A program made the translations under genes and the position numbers. From CAYMDD01 sp964409675 (lineage in GTDB: Bacteria > Pseudomonadota > Alphaproteobacteria > Rickettsiales > SXRF01), in NCBI GenBank assembly GCA_964409675.1, contig CAYPEF010000030.1:1-19127 (forward strand): a DNA stretch of 19,127 nucleotides. Reading direction: 5' to 3'. Positions 1 through 6,544 of the stretch are shown here, in pieces. The notes beneath the pieces are model-generated. The model saw only the letters and a program-made list of their open reading frames with translations, had not been told where the DNA came from and searched no databases. Within the stretch, counting starts at the first letter, position 1. Each line of letters opens with the position of its first letter.

Positions 1-289
1 ACGCCGCTTCCATCTCGCGTTCATCATCCAGCTCCGGCAGCATGCCCAGTGCGCGCAGGTATGTATCCAGCACCGCTTCCTGCTCGTCGCGCTCATGCGC
101 TTCCATCTTGCGGATTTTGAGAATCTGCTTGATGGCCTTGGTGTCGTAGCCGTTGCCCTTGGCTTCGGCGAATACGTCTTTAATGTCAGAGGCGATACCG
201 GCCTTTTCTTCTTCCAGGCGCTCGATACGGTCAATGATGCTGCGCAATTGATCGGCGGCAACGCCGCCGACGCGGGGGGATTTGGACAT
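1..289 (-). CDS. gapR: GapR / DUF2312 nucleoid-associated protein (3' end at window edge)
   Basis: The 96 visible residues start MSKSPRVGGVAADQLRSI and continue through RIERLEEEKAGIASDIKDV, YDTKAIKQILKIRK and an EAVLDTYLRALGML helix, which is the diagnostic DUF2312/GapR pattern. In Caulobacter the family binds overtwisted AT-rich DNA ahead of replication and transcription as a clamp-like, coiled-coil oligomer; that role is inferred here from family membership. The protein is usually about 85-95 residues, so it is probably complete or nearly so: the next codon begins with T at base 1 and may be the stop. The ATG at 289 is preceded by GGAG (296-299) with a 6-base gap, which supports this start. 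It is transcribed in the same direction as the malonyl-CoA decarboxylase gene, 165 bases downstream of that gene's stop. Confidence 0.93.
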   Translation of the reverse strand, partial: MSKSPRVGGVAADQLRSIIDRIERLEEEKAGIASDIKDVFAEAKGNGYDTKAIKQILKIRKMEAHERDEQEAVLDTYLRALGMLPELDDEREMEAA

Positions 290-454
290 GGAGTTCTCCG
301 GATGGATAGTGGGTAAGAATCAGGATAATTGAGCTTATGCAAAAGCAGCCGTAGTGGCAATAGTGTTTTTCGCTTAAGCGTTAATACCATTTTCGCGCAT
401 GCCTGCACGCGGGCTACATCCTTAATTTGGAATATATCGCGTTGACAGAAAAAA

Positions 455-1915
455 TCACAGCCAGCCACGCACCTGCCGGGAGGCGATGACTTTGCCGCTG
501 TCGGCGAATTCCTCGTGGTTTTCGTCGATGTCGGAGAGCTTGTAATGGTAATTCACCATCATGCCCGCCGATTGCTTGATGCCCTTGGGCGAGGTGTCGC
601 CCAGCCAGTTGAGGCGCTCCAGGCGCGAGCCGTTCAGCAGGTGGAAATTGCTCACCGGGTCGAGCGGGCGGTTATCCTTCTTCTCCTCCAGCAGGTAATG
701 CGCGCAGAGGCGCATCAATACCGGCTTCAGCGCCTCGGCCTGCTTCTTATCCTTGTACCAGTCCGTCTCGAGCAGCGCCAGCAATCCATGCGCGGCGTTT
801 TCGTCCTTGGCGTATTCGCGGACAATGAGCATATCGGATTCGCGCAAATGCGATTCATCGCCTTTTTTCAGCAGCGGGTCAAGCCAGGCGCGGAAGCCCG
901 GAATCGGCGACAGGGTGGCGAAAGTTTTGATCTGTTTGGCATCCCGCATCAGCTCCGCCACCACGCGCTTAATGAGGAAATTGCCGAAGCTGATACCGGC
1001 GAGGCCTTTTTGCGCGTTGGAGATGGAATAGAAAATCGCCGTGTCAGCTTCTTCGATATCGAGCACAGGGCTATCCACATCCAGCAGCGCCTGGATGTTA
1101 TCGCTCATGCCCTTCACGAATGCCACCTGCACAAAGATAAGCGGCTCCAGCGGCATTTTATTATGGAAGAACGCATAGACGCGCCGGTCAGCATCGAGGC
1201 GGTTTTTGAGGTCATCCCATGAGCGGATTTTATGCACCGCTTCATAGGCGATCAGCTTCTCCAGCAGCGCCGCCGGGGAATTCCAGGTAATCTCCTGCAT
1301 ATCCAGCAGCCCGATATCGAACCAGGAGGAAAGGATGGTTTTTAAATCGAGTTCCAGCCCTTTCAACGAACTATCCTTGGCCACGAGCGGCATCAGATCG
1401 GCGCGCATGTCCACCAGGAATTTAAACCCGTTCGGCAGAGCGGTGAATTGTTTCAGAATGGTGCAGCGCGGCGTGGAAAGCGCCTGACGCAAGCCACCTT
1501 CGGCGCGGGCGCGCTCTTTGGCGGAAGCGGCGGCTTTATAGCTGTCGATGGCAGTTTCCAGATGCACGCGGTCTACATCAAATTCCTCGGCGAGCAGCTT
1601 GAGGAAACGAGTCTTGCCCGGAGCAGTCAGGCTTAAGTAGGTGCGGCCCAGCTCCGCCGTATGTGCACGGGCGGTGATTTCGCCGCCTTTGGCGTCCAGA
1701 CAGTCCTGCATCTGGCGCTTGAGATTGCCGATATCTTCGCGCGGCACGTCGGCACGCACTTCATTCGGAGCGATGACGGTGCGGGCTGTGCCTTTCACCT
1801 CACGCCAGGCGCGCAGCACGCTGACCACGGTACGCCGTCTCAGCGTGGTCAGGCTGCTGGATTTGGAGCGCGATTCAGCGGCGGATTCGGACGGTTCGGC
1901 GCTCAGCTCTGCCAT
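455..1915 (-). CDS. malonyl-CoA decarboxylase
   Basis: 486 residues, close to the family norm. This enzyme decarboxylates malonyl-CoA to acetyl-CoA and CO2, controlling malonyl-CoA levels or allowing malonate use. An N-terminal helical region (about 60-230) precedes the GNAT-like catalytic domain. Family landmarks are MPLEPLIFVQVAF (254-266), FYSISNAQKGLAGISFGN (295-312), FATLSPIPGF (332-341) holding the serine that corresponds to the catalytic Ser (S336), and DPVSNFHLLNG (419-429) with the catalytic histidine (H425). Both catalytic positions are intact. The first 25 residues are Ser/Glu-rich and poorly conserved, so the true start could lie slightly further in. The gene begins 11 bases after the stop of the flavoenzyme gene and is likely co-transcribed with it. 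No malonyl-CoA synthetase or malonate transporter is visible, so regulation of malonyl-CoA is as likely as malonate catabolism. Confidence 0.95.
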   Translation of the reverse strand: MAELSAEPSESAAESRSKSSSLTTLRRRTVVSVLRAWREVKGTARTVIAPNEVRADVPREDIGNLKRQMQDCLDAKGGEITARAHTAELGRTYLSLTAPGKTRFLKLLAEEFDVDRVHLETAIDSYKAAASAKERARAEGGLRQALSTPRCTILKQFTALPNGFKFLVDMRADLMPLVAKDSSLKGLELDLKTILSSWFDIGLLDMQEITWNSPAALLEKLIAYEAVHKIRSWDDLKNRLDADRRVYAFFHNKMPLEPLIFVQVAFVKGMSDNIQALLDVDSPVLDIEEADTAIFYSISNAQKGLAGISFGNFLIKRVVAELMRDAKQIKTFATLSPIPGFRAWLDPLLKKGDESHLRESDMLIVREYAKDENAAHGLLALLETDWYKDKKQAEALKPVLMRLCAHYLLEEKKDNRPLDPVSNFHLLNGSRLERLNWLGDTSPKGIKQSAGMMVNYHYKLSDIDENHEEFADSGKVIASRQVRGWL

Positions 1916-1926
1916 GGCGTCTCCCG

Positions 1927-3360
1927 TCAGTACCCGTCCATGATCCGCTCGACCAGCTCGGCGATAGTGGGAATGTTGCCGCCCGCATAAAACGGGTCGC
2001 TGGCGAAACGGTAGGCGTTATGGCCGGAGAACATCAGCTGTTCATCCACCGGCGCACCATGGACGATATCCTGCAGGGTTTTCTGGATGCAGAAGCTGCG
2101 CGGGTCGGCCTTCTTGCCGGTGGTGTAATCGTCGCGGTCTTTCCAGTTGCTGAATCGGCACTGGCTCAAACAACCCATGCAGTCCACCTGATCCTGGTGG
2201 ATTTCATGCGCGCGCTCGGGGGTGACAAAAATCAGCGTTGAATCCGGCGTTTTCATTACTTCCGTGAAGCCCTGCTGCGTGTAGGTCTCGGCCTTCATCT
2301 TGTCCCATGATTTCAGATACACCGGGCGTCCGCGCGCACCGACCGGGAATGCCTCGGGGAATTCTTCCTCGGGCGCGGTGCGGTATTCCACCTGGCGCTC
2401 GTTGCGCTCGCGCAGCTCGCGGATGAAGTGATTGTTGACGGCGGAGGAGTAAAAGCCGGTGGGGCTGAAGTTGTTGAGAAACACATCGCCGTCTTTTAAT
2501 GTCAGCAGGCGGCGCTTCCAGTCATCCGATACCGGGCTTTCCTTGGTGAGAATCGGACGGGTGCCAAACTGGAAAGCGATGGGGCCGATTTCCGGGTTGT
2601 CCAGCCAGTGCTCCCATTCGCTGATATGCCACGCGCCGCCGGCCATGATGATCGGCGTGTTTTCAAGCCCGAATCCGTTCATCACCTGCCGGATGGCGGC
2701 AACGCGCGGATAGGGATCCTGCGGCACTTTCGGGTCTTCACTGTTGGAAAGCCCGTTATGCCCCCCAGCGAGCCACGGGTCTTCATAGACCACCGCGCCC
2801 AGCCAGTCGGCGGTTTTACTGTAACCGCGCTTCCACAGCGCGTTGAACGCGCGCGCACTGGAGACGATCGGGTAATAATAAACTTTATGATGCGCAGCGA
2901 TTTCGCCGAGCTTGTACGGCATGCCCGCACCGCAGGTAACGCCGTGGATCAGGCCCTTGGCTCCTTCCAACACACCTTCCAGCACGCGCTCAGCGCCGCC
3001 CATTTCCCACAACACGTTCATGTGAATGCGCCCCTGCCCGCTTGCCACCTCATGCGCGATCCGCGCCTGCGCAATACCACCCTTTATACTCTGCTCAACC
3101 AGCTCTTCGTGTTTTTCACGGCGGGTTTTGGTATGGTAGGAGTATAGAATGATCTTGCCATTCTCATCATAGAGATAGGCATTGACGCCCGAGAAGGTGC
3201 CAACCGCATTAGCGGCGGCGAATGCGCCGGCAGTATAGCCATTGGAAACGCCAATGCCTTTCCCGCCTTCGACAATCGGATAAACTTCCCGACCCGAGAT
3301 GACGACCGGTTTAAACTTGGAACGAAAATCCGTCGAGGGGCGTGATTGAGGCTTCAGCAT
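1927..3360 (-). CDS. nitronate monooxygenase-like NAD(P)H/FMN flavoenzyme with C-terminal Cys cluster
   Basis: 477 residues. A TIM-barrel flavoenzyme of the nitronate monooxygenase / 2-nitropropane dioxygenase superfamily is indicated by EGGKGIGVSNG (31-41), HGVTCGAGMPY (139-149), the GGHNG loop (199-203), IIMAGGAWHISEW (237-249) for FMN phosphate binding and FQFGTRP (263-269). The protein is longer than ordinary nitronate monooxygenases (about 320-380 residues). The extra C-terminal part carries DCMGCLSQC (393-401) and a further Cys at 424, a possible metal or Fe-S site. The substrate cannot be assigned, and nitronate oxidation is only the family label. It is the first gene of a unit with malonyl-CoA decarboxylase. 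The ATG at 3360 follows AAAGGA (3365-3370) with a tight 4-base gap, and that Shine-Dalgarno sequence is itself part of a short inverted repeat. Confidence 0.85.
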   Translation of the reverse strand: MLKPQSRPSTDFRSKFKPVVISGREVYPIVEGGKGIGVSNGYTAGAFAAANAVGTFSGVNAYLYDENGKIILYSYHTKTRREKHEELVEQSIKGGIAQARIAHEVASGQGRIHMNVLWEMGGAERVLEGVLEGAKGLIHGVTCGAGMPYKLGEIAAHHKVYYYPIVSSARAFNALWKRGYSKTADWLGAVVYEDPWLAGGHNGLSNSEDPKVPQDPYPRVAAIRQVMNGFGLENTPIIMAGGAWHISEWEHWLDNPEIGPIAFQFGTRPILTKESPVSDDWKRRLLTLKDGDVFLNNFSPTGFYSSAVNNHFIRELRERNERQVEYRTAPEEEFPEAFPVGARGRPVYLKSWDKMKAETYTQQGFTEVMKTPDSTLIFVTPERAHEIHQDQVDCMGCLSQCRFSNWKDRDDYTTGKKADPRSFCIQKTLQDIVHGAPVDEQLMFSGHNAYRFASDPFYAGGNIPTIAELVERIMDGY

Positions 3361-3364
3361 GCAA

Positions 3365-3380
3365 TCCTTTCTAAAAAGGA
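3365..3380 (-). promoter_or_regulatory. inverted repeat overlapping the flavoenzyme Shine-Dalgarno
   Basis: On the minus strand, TCCTTT, a 4-base loop TTAG and AAAGGA form a perfect 6-bp stem. The 3' arm is the only Shine-Dalgarno candidate of the flavoenzyme gene, so the stem could hide the ribosome site. If the promoter at 3382-3409 is used, transcription would start inside the 5' arm and the hairpin might not form. A regulatory role is therefore speculative; the sequence symmetry is certain. Confidence 0.4.
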
Positions 3381-3381
3381 A

Positions 3382-3409
3382 AGTATACCCTCCGCCGCCG
3401 ATAAATCAA
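3382..3409 (-). promoter_or_regulatory. probable sigma-70-type promoter of the flavoenzyme-malonyl-CoA decarboxylase unit
   Basis: Minus strand: TTGATT (3404-3409), a 16-base spacer, then TATACT (3382-3387). Five of six positions in the -10 element match TATAAT, and the -35 keeps TTGA. The start point would fall only about 15-20 bases before the ATG at 3360, giving a very short leader. Assigned by eye from consensus only. Confidence 0.45.
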
Positions 3410-3462
3410 TGGTTAAACCAGTCTGTGTGCTTACTGCCGTCGCAGCCCAAATACGCTTTTTG

Positions 3463-3510
3463 CATGCAATATCATATATGTCATTCCTGCACAGGCGGCA
3501 TTATTGCATG
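3463..3510. repeat. degenerate GTCATTCC-type repeat copy flanked by an 8-bp inverted repeat
   Basis: CATGCAAT (3463-3470) and its exact reverse complement ATTGCATG (3503-3510) enclose GTCATTCCTGCACAGGCGG (3480-3498). That core resembles the neighbouring GTCATACCGGCGCAGGCCGG copy but has lost its internal symmetry. It lies in the 324-base gap between the flavoenzyme start and the virD4 stop. The arrangement would suit a decayed small repeat element or a cruciform-forming spacer. Confidence 0.5.
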
Positions 3511-3533
3511 GCCTGGCAAGCAATTGAGAAACC

Positions 3534-3557
3534 GTCATACCGGCGCAGGCCGGTATC
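3534..3557 (+). repeat. palindromic intergenic repeat, forward copy
   Basis: ATACCGGC, loop GCAG, GCCGGTAT (3537-3556) is a perfect 8-bp hairpin preceded by GTC. The core and flanks (GTC-T-CCGGCGCAGGCCGG-ATCTT) recur in reverse orientation about 45 bases on. Short GC-rich palindromes of this type are dispersed in many alphaproteobacterial genomes. It sits downstream of virD4 and could act as a stem-loop at the 3' end of the secretion operon transcript. Confidence 0.7.
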
Positions 3558-3585
3558 TTCCTTCTCCTAAGGCATTACGTTGCAA

Positions 3586-3612
3586 GATAAGATTCCGGCC
3601 TGCGCCGGAAGA
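3586..3612 (-). repeat. palindromic intergenic repeat, inverted copy
   Basis: TTCCGGC, loop CTGC, GCCGGAA (3593-3610) is a perfect 7-bp hairpin. Read on the minus strand it shows GTCTTCCGGCGCAGGCCGGA then ATCTT, matching the forward copy at 3534-3557 at nearly every position. The two copies therefore form a head-to-head inverted pair with a spacer of about 30 bases. Confidence 0.7.
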
Positions 3613-3633
3613 CAGTGCATGAGAGCTATGCGA

Positions 3634-3656
3634 CAATGCCGCGCAGGCGGGCATAA
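3634..3656 (+). repeat. degenerate palindromic repeat copy
   Basis: CAATGCCGCGCAGGCGGGCAT keeps the GCGCAGGC centre of the neighbouring copies and ATGCC/GGCAT ends (3636-3640 and 3650-3654), but with one unpaired base. It lies 28 bases beyond the virD4 stop. Together with the other three copies it accounts for most of the 3361-3684 gap, in which I see no coding frame with family features. Confidence 0.45.
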
Positions 3657-3684
3657 CATGCAAAAAATACGTGAAGAAAATCGC

Positions 3685-5568
3685 TTAACGCGCGTCCTGA
3701 CCAGAGAAATCATCGCCCTGGGCGACCATCGCCGTATCCGACGTTTCCGTTGCCGCAGGCACGCCGGCGTTAGCACCGTCGGCGGCGTTATTTATGCCGG
3801 GCGTTTCCGGCGGCGGCTCGGGTTTTTTCTTGCGCGGGTCATACGGCTCCTGCACCGGCACGGCGATCTTCGGCAGCAGGCGCTTGGTGAACATTTTGTC
3901 TTTATAATAGAAAATCTTCTTAGTGCGGATCGGCGGATGCGATTCGATCAGGATAATCTGCTCGTCGCGCGGCAGCGTGATGACTTCCTGCGGCAATAGC
4001 AATGCACGCTGCGCCTCGGAAGCGTTGACGGTACGCGCTGACGGGTTCATGTCCATGAACTGCGGGCGATTCTTGGAATATTGCGTGACGGTTTTGTTGC
4101 CGATCAGCTGCGAGATAAGATTGGCGGTTTCCACGTTGTTGGCGGCGAATGTTACGCGGTAATAGCAGTTGGAGAGGAAGGAGTTCATGCCCGCTTCCTC
4201 ATAAATGCCTTTTAATTGCTGCGTATCCTGCACGATCAGGAACAGCTTCACCCGGTATCCGCGGAAATAAGCGATACCGATCTGGAATTGCGGCATCTCG
4301 CCAAGCGAGGGAAACTCGTCCATCATGAACAGCACGCCGTAGGGCTCATCCTTGCCGGGCATTTTACGCGTGAGGAAGTCGGTGGCCTGCTGATAGAATA
4401 CTTTCAGCAGCGGCTCCAGGCGTTTCAAGTTGTCCGGCGATACGCCGACGAACACCGTCATCTTCTGCTTCTTCATCTGCTGGATGTCGAAATCCGAGCG
4501 GGCGGTGGCCGAGTCAATCAGCGGATTGGCCCATAACTCGAGGCCGGAGTTGAGCGTGGAAATCACGCCGGAGCGTTCCTTGTCGGCCTTTTGCAGAAAG
4601 GCGGCGATGTTCATGTAAGCTACTGGATGGATGCGCTTGCCGATCGTATCCAGCACCACGGCGAGGTTATACACTACGTCGTCCGAGCGCATCGTGCGCA
4701 CCACTTCGCCGAAGGATTTAATCTTCTCCGGCACAGCACACAAATACAGCACCACGCCCAGCATTAATGAGCGTGCTTCGTTCTGCCAGAATTCCTGCTC
4801 GGGCAGGATCAGGTTGCAGATTTTCTGCACGTCGTCCACCATCTGGCCGGGCTTGGTGGAAATCCAGTCCAGCGGGTTATAGCAGTGCGAAATGCCGTCC
4901 GGATCGGCCGGGTTCCAGACGAAGACTTCCTGATTCAGCTTATTGCGGCGGTAGCCGGAGGTGAGCTCGTAATTTTCCAGCTTAATGTCATGACAGACCA
5001 GCGACTGCTCCCAGAACAGCAGGTTCGGGATCACGAACCCCACACCCTTGCCGGAACCGGTTGGCGCGAACAGCAATACGTGCTGGAAGTCGTCGGCAAT
5101 CAGGTAGCCTACCTTGGTGCGCCCAAGCAGCAATCCTTTTTTGGCGCGCAGCTTCGCCGATTTGACCTCCGCTTCCGTGGCCCAGTGCGCATCACCGTGG
5201 ATGCTTTCCTTCATCTTGAACGGGCGGAAGTCGATAAGCGGCGCGCGCATGATGTAGAGCAGGATCAGCGAAACCAGGAATGCGCCGATCTGCGGCAGGA
5301 ATATTTGCTGCACCGGCATTGCCGATGCAATACTGCCGATATGCGGCAGGTAGTAGGACGCGTAATAAAAATAGGTTTGCGCGAGCGCCGGAGGATTGAG
5401 CATGTAGACGGCATAGCTCTGGCCGAACATCAGCATGATGCTGAGGCCCATGCTGAGATAGAGCGGCACCAGAATCACCAGGCCGATAATCAGGCTCAGG
5501 AAAAAAATATTACCGAGCCTGCGCTTGAAATTAGAGGTGTCTCTGCCTGCTGCCATGGCGCTACACAC
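3685..5568 (-). CDS. virD4: VirD4 type IV coupling protein
   Basis: 627 residues. Coupling proteins are inner-membrane hexameric ATPases that receive substrates and pass them to the VirB channel. Two N-terminal membrane regions (about 21-48 and 88-107) are followed by the Walker A loop APTGSGKG (168-175), the family motif HDIKLENYELTSGYR (193-207) and Walker B VLFMMDEFPSL (412-422). The P-loop is intact. The C-terminal tail (about 575-627) is low complexity, first Pro/Lys/Glu-rich and then acidic, as in many effector-type VirD4 proteins. The start is GTG at 5568, preceded by AAGGA with a 5-base gap inside the end of virB11. It overlaps virB11 by 8 bases; an ATG four codons on lacks such a site. 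It is the last gene of the block, and no relaxase follows. Confidence 0.95.
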   Translation of the reverse strand: MCSAMAAGRDTSNFKRRLGNIFFLSLIIGLVILVPLYLSMGLSIMLMFGQSYAVYMLNPPALAQTYFYYASYYLPHIGSIASAMPVQQIFLPQIGAFLVSLILLYIMRAPLIDFRPFKMKESIHGDAHWATEAEVKSAKLRAKKGLLLGRTKVGYLIADDFQHVLLFAPTGSGKGVGFVIPNLLFWEQSLVCHDIKLENYELTSGYRRNKLNQEVFVWNPADPDGISHCYNPLDWISTKPGQMVDDVQKICNLILPEQEFWQNEARSLMLGVVLYLCAVPEKIKSFGEVVRTMRSDDVVYNLAVVLDTIGKRIHPVAYMNIAAFLQKADKERSGVISTLNSGLELWANPLIDSATARSDFDIQQMKKQKMTVFVGVSPDNLKRLEPLLKVFYQQATDFLTRKMPGKDEPYGVLFMMDEFPSLGEMPQFQIGIAYFRGYRVKLFLIVQDTQQLKGIYEEAGMNSFLSNCYYRVTFAANNVETANLISQLIGNKTVTQYSKNRPQFMDMNPSARTVNASEAQRALLLPQEVITLPRDEQIILIESHPPIRTKKIFYYKDKMFTKRLLPKIAVPVQEPYDPRKKKPEPPPETPGINNAADGANAGVPAATETSDTAMVAQGDDFSGQDAR

Positions 5569-6544
5569 CGCTTTCCTTGAAATAAACTTCCGAAATATAG
5601 CGCTTGCCGCCTTCGCCGCGCTTGAGCTGAATTATAACATTGATCACCGTCTCCACATACTCTTTTATCTGCTCGCGCGTCATGCCAAGCCCTGCCTGCA
5701 TCACCATCAGGATCAGCTGTTCGATGGCAAGCGCCGGCGTATCGGCGTGCAGGGTGGAAATGGATCCCGGGTGGCCGGTATTCACGGCGCGCAAAAAGGT
5801 AAATGCCTCCTTGCCGCGCAGCTCACCTAGCATGATGCGGTCGGGACGCAGGCGAAGACAGGCCTCGATCAAATCCTGCATAGTGACCTGCGCGCGCCCC
5901 TGCCCACCCTTGGACGCCACCAGATGGATGTGATTGGGGCTGTTGGGAAGCTGGATTTCGCGCGCGTCTTCGCAGGTGATGATGCGGTCTTCCGGCTTGA
6001 TGGATTTCAGCATCGCGTTAAAGAATGTGGTTTTACCGGTAGAGGTGCCACCACTAACAATAATATTCTTCTTATGCACCACCGCTTCATGAATAAAATC
6101 TTTGATACGGCCTTCATTCAGCAATTGGCGCAGCATGACGTCTTCTTCATATCCCTGCCGACTGGTGGCTGTGGCTTTGAAGGCACCCATTTTTTCATAA
6201 TCGTTGAGGTCCATCTTCAGGATAGTCTGCTTGCGGATCGACATGGCAACCGTTCCCGACTCACACGCAGGCGGAAAGACGATCTGCACGCGGTAACCTC
6301 CCGGCAGATTGCCGGAAAGCAGCGGGTTTTCCTCGCTGAGCTTCTGATCCGTCGATTGCGCAATCAGACGCCCCAGGCTTTTGAGATGCTCAAGATCGAA
6401 CTCGGGAATCTCATGCCGCTCCATCGCACCATACACTTCGATCCAGGCTTCTTTCGGCTGGTTGATCGAAATTTCGCTGATGCCTTCCTGCGCGAAAAAC
6501 GGCTTGAGGGGCGCCAGATACGTATCGAGTGCGGTCAGCGTCAT
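5561..6544 (-). CDS. virB11: VirB11 secretion ATPase
   Basis: 327 residues, the usual VirB11 length. This is a hexameric cytoplasmic traffic ATPase at the base of the channel. All motifs are intact: Walker A GGTSTGKT (165-172), Asp box CEDAREIQL (191-199), Walker B RIMLGELRG (236-244) and His box GHPGSISTLHAD (257-268). The N-terminal domain includes GISEISINQP (21-30), typical of the family. Its ATG overlaps the virB10 stop as ATGA (6541-6544), which indicates translational coupling. The intact P-loop here contrasts with the lost P-loop in this block's VirB4. Confidence 0.97.
   Translation of the reverse strand: MTLTALDTYLAPLKPFFAQEGISEISINQPKEAWIEVYGAMERHEIPEFDLEHLKSLGRLIAQSTDQKLSEENPLLSGNLPGGYRVQIVFPPACESGTVAMSIRKQTILKMDLNDYEKMGAFKATATSRQGYEEDVMLRQLLNEGRIKDFIHEAVVHKKNIIVSGGTSTGKTTFFNAMLKSIKPEDRIITCEDAREIQLPNSPNHIHLVASKGGQGRAQVTMQDLIEACLRLRPDRIMLGELRGKEAFTFLRAVNTGHPGSISTLHADTPALAIEQLILMVMQAGLGMTREQIKEYVETVINVIIQLKRGEGGKRYISEVYFKESGV

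Noticed and set aside
371..380. Palindrome CGCTTAAGCG between gapR and the decarboxylase gene
   Set aside because: Ten bases with an adjacent T5 is too little for a terminator or operator call. The rest of the 290-454 gap shows only the gapR ribosome site clearly.
515..1222. Plus-strand open frame of 235 codons opposite malonyl-CoA decarboxylase
   Set aside because: Composition is His/Gln/Arg-rich as expected for an antisense frame, with no motif or ribosome site.
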